Positions 38,263 through 43,892 of a stretch of DNA of 43,892 nucleotides are shown piece by piece. How positions within the stretch are numbered: the first letter of the stretch is position 1; every line of letters starts with the position of its first letter. The notes below the pieces were generated by a model, which worked only from the letters and a program-made list of their open reading frames with translations, did not search any database and had not been told where the DNA came from. The position numbers and the translations under genes are program-made. This DNA comes from Naegleria lovaniensis (Eukaryota; Heterolobosea; Eutetramitea; Acrasida; Naegleriidae), in assembly GCF_003324165.1 (NCBI RefSeq), contig NW_025407900.1:1-43892 (forward strand). Direction: 5' to 3'.

Positions 38263-41157
38263 ATGGGTAAAACTTTAGAGATTCAAGAACACCTTCCTGC
38301 ACTTCATTCTTTACATACCTATCAATACGAAGGCGATCAATATTATTCTGCCGATGAAATTGTTGGATCGTTCTTTAAAAAGGAGAAAAATCAAAAAATC
38401 TGCAATATTATCGAAAGAAGCTATGGCAAACACATCACGATCAATAATTGCCAACAGCAAGAGATTGGGTTTCCAAAGGTAAAAAAGTCCGCAATTTTGT
38501 TAAGCTTGGCAGCCGTTATTGGAACTCTGTTAAAGTTGTCGAAGAAAGATCATCATGATTTATTAATTCAACACCTGTTCCAAACGCATCCCAATCACAA
38601 CAGTGATCACTATGATACACGTATGGATGACGATGAATTATTTGATAATTCAATGGAAGAAATTTTCAACCAGCCTCAAGTCGAGGACCAAGATGAAGCT
38701 TTCAATCAATTGGTTGCTGATGCTGCATCCTATTTTGTTGACGAGAACTCTAATGAAAATGATGATGATATTTATGAAAATAATATTATAGTAGAAGCTT
38801 CTGATATAATTAATGATGCAAGTCAGCAACATGAACTTAATACAACCTCACAAGATTACTCTCAAACAATAGATAGCATGGAAAAAGCAAACACTAATCC
38901 TAACCTTTCTCAACAGTGGAACGATCAATGGAACGCTTCTCAAAATTGTATACAATATTCTGGGCTTAAGTATGTCGAACCATTCATTTTGGCAGACCAG
39001 ACTTGTGAGACATATTTGTCCCAATTTGCACTTTGGAACTATTTCAAGCCTCAACAGCAATCACAGCCTCAACAATTCCCAACACAACCAATTTGCTCTC
39101 AACAATATAATATTGAACAATGGAAAAATTGTTATACAACTGATACCGCTTTACAATCCAATACATGTGACTCATTCAACCATTCTCAAGCACAATCTGA
39201 TAATGATCAACAAGTAGAATTGAAATATTGGGAATGTGCTTGTTGTAAACACCAAAAAGTCCAAGCATGTCCTCACAAATACCCTGGTATTCAATCAAAT
39301 CAAGACAATTACAACCGTGGAGCGAAAGATCGAGCAAAAGAAATAGTGTCTATATTTGAGAAAATGTTAGGTAATTTAGGACATGATGTACATGCATGGC
39401 TGGAATGTTATCTTCAAACTGATGAAGGTATTAAAACAGTAATCCAAGAATTAGAGCAAAATATTAGATACAGCCATCGTTATCAAAAACTGAAAGAATA
39501 TCTAATTGAAAAGAAAGATGTAACTATTGTGCAATATTGGCGAGATAATAACTTGATTTCTGATGTTACATATCATAACTTACGAAAAGAAGTCAATTTA
39601 ATGACATTACTCCCGACAAGGAAAGAGATGACAACATCGAAACAATCACTAAATGAACAAGTTGAGAAAACTTTCAAATTACGATGTCCAAGTTCAAACT
39701 ACATTGGATATATTATAGACTTAGATCAAGCCATATTTTATATTCTGAAGCTATGTATGTCATTAGGGAAAAAATTACCCAAGAAAATATTTTTTAAAAT
39801 TGGGGTAGATGGTAGAGAAATTAATGGAGTTAAACAAGTTGCAGTTGCATTGGTTCCACTCAATTTAAGAGATGTATTTCCATCGCAGGCTGTTTATTCT
39901 GTGTTTTATATTGGGTTATTTCAGATGAAGGAAACAAAAGAAAGTATCAAAGAAACAATTGGAACGCTTCACGATGAGATTGAGCGTGTTTTGCAAAAAC
40001 AATATTTTGGGAAGCATCAAGTTTGCCTTTTTTATGTTTCAGACATGCATAATGTAGGCATGACGTTCTCATTTGATTTATGTCCCTATTGTATGGCTCA
40101 AACTATTGTAGATTTTGCATCAACTCCACGCGACTCTCTTGACGGCCAGTTACCTTTTTCTCCATCACAAACAATACTATGTGCTCTTCATATCAAACAG
40201 AGGCTAGTAGAAAATGTTATTGGTTATATGGCATCAACAACTTACAAATATGAGATTCAGAAAAATATACAAACATTACATGGATTGGAAACATTTAATT
40301 GGAAAGAGTTCCACGAACGAGTATCGAATTATGGAATTTCTCAAACCTCAGCACGATCATCAATCAAGTCATGTATGCTGTCGGGAGATCATTGTAACAC
40401 TATTTTACAAAATATTGAGAAAGTTGTTGATAATATTGAACCAAGCACCAAACAAAAATATTTACAAATTCTGAAATTGTTGCGAAATATTATCATTATT
40501 ATTGAAATGCATCAAGATAACGAAAATAATGACAATGTATTGACAGCAAATAAGATTGTGGAATTGGACAAACTGATAATGCAATTCTTAGTTGCGTGTT
40601 TTTCAATATGGACTCAAGGAATTAAAGCTCATTATTTCCATTTTATAATTCATGTACCCTCAATAATGAGCTCTCTTTTCAAAGAAAAATTATCACTCTC
40701 GATTTTGAGTAATCAGGGATTCGAACGGTCTCATTTATTTCACCATGCAGTGTTTAATCGAATTATTAACAATGGAGGAGGTCGTACTCAAATACACCCA
40801 ACCAAACAATTGCTATTGTGGCAATGTCGAAAGGTATTAGTCGCAATTGACTTGAAGGAAAAAACAGGAGAAACATATTGGCATGAAAAACGTTTAAAAA
40901 AGCTTTATTCTTGGGATGCAAGTCATGTCAAACCACAAAAGGAATTGTATCAATGGTATGATGCTTCTTTAGTGGACCCAACCATAATTACGGATCGTGA
41001 TAATTTGAACATGATGATTCAAAAGATCCAAGAAAATGACAAGGAGAACAGGAAGAAGCAAACTTCCAAAGATACAGACACCAATGCCTTCGCTGGGAGA
41101 GTAACTGCAACAATGTCACACAAGAAACGGAAAGGATGTCCTAGCAATGATGAATGA
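38263..41157 (+). CDS. Large transposase-like protein of unknown family
   Basis: 964 aa, single exon, not assigned to a known family. Residues about 105-320 are Asp/Asn/Gln-rich and low-complexity, prion-like in composition. A small Cys/His cluster (WECACCKHQKVQACPHKYPG, from Cys325) may bind zinc. The C-terminal half has the spacing of an RNase H-like DDE nuclease: Asp516 in KIGVDGREI, Asp594 in YVSDMHN, then CPYC and CALHIKQR, and Glu821 in NQGFERSHLFHH. The end is basic (SHKKRKG). This suggests a transposase or a domesticated derivative. No terminal inverted repeats were found, and the stop codon lies 2 bp from the stop of the convergent gene, so a recent autonomous insertion is unlikely. 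Its AT-rich, Asn/Lys-rich coding resembles that of the 1379-4411 transposase, but clear homology between them was not seen. Confidence 0.6.
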   Translation: MGKTLEIQEHLPALHSLHTYQYEGDQYYSADEIVGSFFKKEKNQKICNIIERSYGKHITINNCQQQEIGFPKVKKSAILLSLAAVIGTLLKLSKKDHHDLLIQHLFQTHPNHNSDHYDTRMDDDELFDNSMEEIFNQPQVEDQDEAFNQLVADAASYFVDENSNENDDDIYENNIIVEASDIINDASQQHELNTTSQDYSQTIDSMEKANTNPNLSQQWNDQWNASQNCIQYSGLKYVEPFILADQTCETYLSQFALWNYFKPQQQSQPQQFPTQPICSQQYNIEQWKNCYTTDTALQSNTCDSFNHSQAQSDNDQQVELKYWECACCKHQKVQACPHKYPGIQSNQDNYNRGAKDRAKEIVSIFEKMLGNLGHDVHAWLECYLQTDEGIKTVIQELEQNIRYSHRYQKLKEYLIEKKDVTIVQYWRDNNLISDVTYHNLRKEVNLMTLLPTRKEMTTSKQSLNEQVEKTFKLRCPSSNYIGYIIDLDQAIFYILKLCMSLGKKLPKKIFFKIGVDGREINGVKQVAVALVPLNLRDVFPSQAVYSVFYIGLFQMKETKESIKETIGTLHDEIERVLQKQYFGKHQVCLFYVSDMHNVGMTFSFDLCPYCMAQTIVDFASTPRDSLDGQLPFSPSQTILCALHIKQRLVENVIGYMASTTYKYEIQKNIQTLHGLETFNWKEFHERVSNYGISQTSARSSIKSCMLSGDHCNTILQNIEKVVDNIEPSTKQKYLQILKLLRNIIIIIEMHQDNENNDNVLTANKIVELDKLIMQFLVACFSIWTQGIKAHYFHFIIHVPSIMSSLFKEKLSLSILSNQGFERSHLFHHAVFNRIINNGGGRTQIHPTKQLLLWQCRKVLVAIDLKEKTGETYWHEKRLKKLYSWDASHVKPQKELYQWYDASLVDPTIITDRDNLNMMIQKIQENDKENRKKQTSKDTDTNAFAGRVTATMSHKKRKGCPSNDE

Positions 41158-41159
41158 AA

Positions 41160-41834
41160 TCAAAAACTTTCAATCCAACAATCTCCATTCTTTGACTGTA
41201 CCCAATGACTGAGGTGTGCATAATATAATTCGAATGAGGTGTCGTAGGAAATGATCAACTTGGATGCAATGCAACGATATTGAACAGTTTCAAGTTCTGA
41301 GCGAATGGGCCTGTTGAATCTCTTTCTAAGGCTGTCAATTACATGCTTTTGGTCGACACTCATATAATTCTTTGCCCAAGTCCCATCCCCGAAAGAAGGA
41401 AAGTTTGGATAATTGAATTCGTAAATGATGTGACGAGTCCGTTCAATGTCACCTTCTCGGTTGATCCAAGGAGAATATTGCTCCACACGAACATACTTCT
41501 CGGGCCCCATAGTCTTACACATATACATATCAAAAACGGATTCTTTACACTCACCTATTGGCAATCGAGTCCGTGCTGGGCCGTTGCAAGGAGAATTCAT
41601 GTCCCACAAAAAGTTGAAAAGCTTGAGTTCCATACGAGCAGCTTGTTTCCGATGGGAGTTGTGAGTAAAATGGATTAAATTGAGGGGGCTTGGATGCATG
41701 GTGATTGGTATCTTATCCACTTTAACAAAGGCCTCCAATGGATGATATTTGTAACGACGACGCTGCCTTTTTGGTGTACTTGATATCTTTGAAGGTTGGG
41801 AAGGTGTGATCTTCTTTGATTGCTCTTTTGGCAT
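41160..41834 (-). CDS. Hypothetical basic protein
   Basis: 224 aa from ATG 41834. The frame is open to 41939, but the first codon there is TTG, so the inner ATG is chosen; an upstream exon cannot be excluded. The N-terminus is Lys/Ser/Thr/Arg-rich (MPKEQSKKITPSQPSKISS, then KRQRRRYKYHP), nuclear- or mitochondrial-signal-like. The middle contains CNGPARTRLPIGECKESVFDMYMCK with spaced Cys. The C-terminal part has mixed charge and several Tyr/Trp. No family recognised. Its stop nearly touches that of the 964-aa gene on the other strand, so the two 3' UTRs must overlap. Confidence 0.6.
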   Translation of the reverse strand: MPKEQSKKITPSQPSKISSTPKRQRRRYKYHPLEAFVKVDKIPITMHPSPLNLIHFTHNSHRKQAARMELKLFNFLWDMNSPCNGPARTRLPIGECKESVFDMYMCKTMGPEKYVRVEQYSPWINREGDIERTRHIIYEFNYPNFPSFGDGTWAKNYMSVDQKHVIDSLRKRFNRPIRSELETVQYRCIASKLIISYDTSFELYYAHLSHWVQSKNGDCWIESF

Positions 41835-42322
41835 TGTGCTGGAGAGTGTTGTTGCTGTTAATGATGATGCGATCAGTGATCGGTGTTGAAGCAATGAAGT
41901 TGATGGTAAGTAGATGAGGTTGTGAATGATGCTGATCAAGAAGTGCTGATGATGGTTGATCAGGGTAACAGTTTATATTTGTTTTGTTTCGATTGTTCTT
42001 GCAAGCGACATGGTAGCGTCCCAAACATTTTATTTTTTTTCAATTCCGGATTGCCAAATCCATCCTGCAACTGGGTCTATTGGCTTGTCTTGCTATGTAG
42101 AGAGAAATGCTCCCAATTCTACTTTCAATTGGAATGCTTACTTGAACATTGTATGCCACATAATGGAGTAAAGCAAATTTATCTTAAAATAAGAAAAATA
42201 TAAATTAGTAAAACAACTTGATTTCAAGTAACGTCTTTAAGACGACCATGCTTAATACCCAATCACATAATCCTGTTATCATCAATGAGAGCCATTGCAA
42301 CTTCTCGAGTAATATTCAGTTT
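41835..42322. other. Intergenic region, nothing recognised
   Basis: About 490 bp, AT-rich, between two minus-strand genes. It should hold the promoter of the basic protein gene. Short open frames on both strands lack coding character. Confidence 0.4.
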
Positions 42323-43892
42323 TCACTTCCAATATCCAAAAGTGAGATATTCGGACCATGTTGGGCCTGTTGTCGAGGTGTTGTTTGAAGAGTTTGTTCT
42401 GAAAGGTATATAATTGCCATTGGCTATTACATCACCTGAGTTGACATTTGGATTTACAACTGGATAATTGTTAGAATTTCCGATATTATTGGTGGCACCA
42501 TTTTCTCTCTGCATTAAGGCATTGTAGTCCATGACAGGTGCTTGAAATTGCTGAGCAAAATGATCCCTATTAATTTGTTGAAGCCTTATTTGTTCTAAAT
42601 ATTGCTCTTCATATTTTCGTCTTACATCTTTAAACCCGTCTCTCTTCTTTTCGGAAACGTTTGGGTTGGTGGGAGTTGATCTTGCAGAACCCATTGACGA
42701 GCTTCTGCTGCTGCTAACAGGAACTCTGCTCTTATTCAGTAAAATAGGTTGTTGATTATTGACAGGGGGACCACCTGGGTTCATAACAGCTGTTGCTTGT
42801 TGTCTATTTAAATAGACATTATTTTGTGCTTCATACCGTTCTTTAAATGACAAAAATAATTCGTACAACTGCTCCTCACTCGTGTGCACGCTTTGAGGCT
42901 GTTGGATTTGAAGAAACTCCTTGAATTGAGTGAACATTTTGTAGTCGTCAGAGTTATCTGAAGATGACGACGACACTGTGTCGGAAATGGGAGTAAACGA
43001 CATGTTTTGTGACATGGTTTGCATTTGAGCTTCCACAACAACATCCGATGTAGTTTTCGTCATGGTAGGTTGATACTCTGGAAAATGGTGTTCTATTTCT
43101 TCAAATGAAGGAGCAGATGGATACTGAATCGAATTATTTCCGTAATTATTGGTGTTAGGAATCATTTTGCTATTATTTAACTGAGGATAAATGTAATTTG
43201 GATTCGAAATTGTGTTCGAAAGTTTATCTTCAACAACTAAATTAGAAAGCCGTTGTGATGGGCTATGTGTTGGAGTAGTTGTTGTTGCTTGCACTGACAA
43301 ATTGTTGTTTTTTGCTGAACTTGTTGGAGGAGTGGCAGCAGTGTTGATAATGTTGCTTCTATTGTTGGAATGTATCACGATGGGTGGATCTTTCTTTTCC
43401 GTGAAATTGTTGCTGTCGGCTCTGTTACCATTTGGTAACGGCAGCTGAGAGGCAGAAGGTGTTGAGGCTGGTGATTTTTTTGGAGGCGAAGATGAAGGCA
43501 ATTCCTTTTGGTCACCAATGAATGAAACAGTGTTACTTCTTGGGGATGATTGCTTGGTAAGATCATCCTTAGGAGGCACAGTGGCTAGGCTCAGTTGTGC
43601 CAGTGGTTGTAAATCGGAGGAAGAGCTGTGGGTGGGTGAACTCTGAAGAGGGGATTCAATATGGCTGGATGGCCTAACAGGAATCGAGGACAAAACATTC
43701 AATACAACTGCGTTGTTTGGAAGAGCTGAATCGGTTTTATGACTCCTTGGAGAAGTCGTTGGCACATTCACCACTCTTTGACTGGTTGATTCCGATATTT
43801 GTAATGGTTGCTTCGTTTGTAGAGCAACCGAAGAAAGGGATGGCTCTGCAGCTTTAGTATCATCATGGTTATTCGGATTGGACGATCCTACG
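42323..43892 (-). CDS. Ser/Gln/Asn-rich protein, C-terminal part (5' end outside window)
   Basis: The frame is open from the window edge to a TGA at 42323, giving at least 520 residues. It is mainly low complexity: Ser/Thr/Pro-rich, then Asn-rich, then Gln-containing. A short helical segment (about 42810-42935, YKMFTQFKEFLQIQQ and EEQLYELFLSFKERY) and a charged stretch (SEKKRDGFKDVRRKYEEQYL) stand out; the protein ends WSEYLTFGYWK. No known domain in the visible part. Such tails are common on regulatory proteins in this type of genome, but no function can be assigned. Confidence 0.7.
   Translation of the reverse strand, partial: VGSSNPNNHDDTKAAEPSLSSVALQTKQPLQISESTSQRVVNVPTTSPRSHKTDSALPNNAVVLNVLSSIPVRPSSHIESPLQSSPTHSSSSDLQPLAQLSLATVPPKDDLTKQSSPRSNTVSFIGDQKELPSSSPPKKSPASTPSASQLPLPNGNRADSNNFTEKKDPPIVIHSNNRSNIINTAATPPTSSAKNNNLSVQATTTTPTHSPSQRLSNLVVEDKLSNTISNPNYIYPQLNNSKMIPNTNNYGNNSIQYPSAPSFEEIEHHFPEYQPTMTKTTSDVVVEAQMQTMSQNMSFTPISDTVSSSSSDNSDDYKMFTQFKEFLQIQQPQSVHTSEEQLYELFLSFKERYEAQNNVYLNRQQATAVMNPGGPPVNNQQPILLNKSRVPVSSSRSSSMGSARSTPTNPNVSEKKRDGFKDVRRKYEEQYLEQIRLQQINRDHFAQQFQAPVMDYNALMQRENGATNNIGNSNNYPVVNPNVNSGDVIANGNYIPFRTNSSNNTSTTGPTWSEYLTFGYWK

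Noticed and set aside
37900-42320. Inverted repeats flanking the 964-aa transposase-like gene
   Set aside because: Comparison of both flanks by eye, including beyond the adjacent minus-strand gene, gave no matching termini.
1-43892. CRISPR array, bacterial operon or riboswitch
   Set aside because: No regularly spaced repeats with unique spacers; the gene structure is eukaryotic, with spliceosomal introns and a nuclear-type tRNA.

Overview
The window looks like nuclear DNA of a free-living protist, most likely a heterolobosean amoeba such as Naegleria. It is AT-rich, most genes are intron-free or carry one or two short GT-AG introns (46, 47, 55 and 126 nt, plus one of 447 nt), poly-Q/N/S tracts are common, and there is a typical eukaryotic tRNA-Ser. 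The genus is inferred from overall style; no marker gene fixes it. A 10-N run at 32791-32800 shows it is a scaffold with an assembly gap.

Layout. 1-1009 (-): 5' part of a Ras GTPase gene. 1260-4670: a complete-looking DNA transposon with 163-174 nt inverted repeats, an 8-bp target duplication and one 1010-aa ORF that joins a P-element-like transposase to a DEDDh exonuclease. 4881-6886: thiolase (-) and a CHCHD2/10-like twin CX9C protein (+). 7501-10896: a decayed tyrosine-recombinase (DIRS-like) retrotransposon. 12345-12427 (-): tRNA-Ser(TGA). 12670-15306 (+): a three-exon nuclear gene with a double LAGLIDADG nuclease domain. 15860-20460 (+): a secreted glycosidase-like protein and a 2OG-Fe(II) oxygenase fused to a BTB-like domain. 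20551-25937 (-): a membrane-anchored molybdopterin-oxidoreductase/LRR fusion and a two-exon presequence protease (PreP/M16C). 25967-30614 (+): a nearly intact LINE, starting 29 bp from the PreP start codon and running away from it. 30677-33892 (-): three poorly characterised genes, one across the gap. 34181-37424 (+): a signal-peptide, multi-pass membrane protein gene whose first exon is split by a 1.18-kb inverted-repeat element with a 14-bp target duplication. 37534-43892: a small hydrophilic protein (-), a 964-aa transposase-like protein (+), a basic 224-aa protein (-) and the C-terminal part of a Ser/Gln/Asn-rich protein (-).

The host genes (Ras signalling, acetyl-CoA metabolism, mitochondrial CHCH and presequence-degrading proteins) form no operon or pathway cluster. 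What stands out is four different mobile elements in 44 kb (P-like DNA transposon, DIRS-like, LINE, and a MITE-like element inside a gene) and several unusual fusions: transposase-exonuclease, possible SANT-LAGLIDADG, 2OG oxygenase-BTB and Moco-LRR. The best candidates for something undescribed are the P-like transposase-exonuclease, the MITE-like element that may be spliced as an intron, and the Moco-LRR membrane protein.
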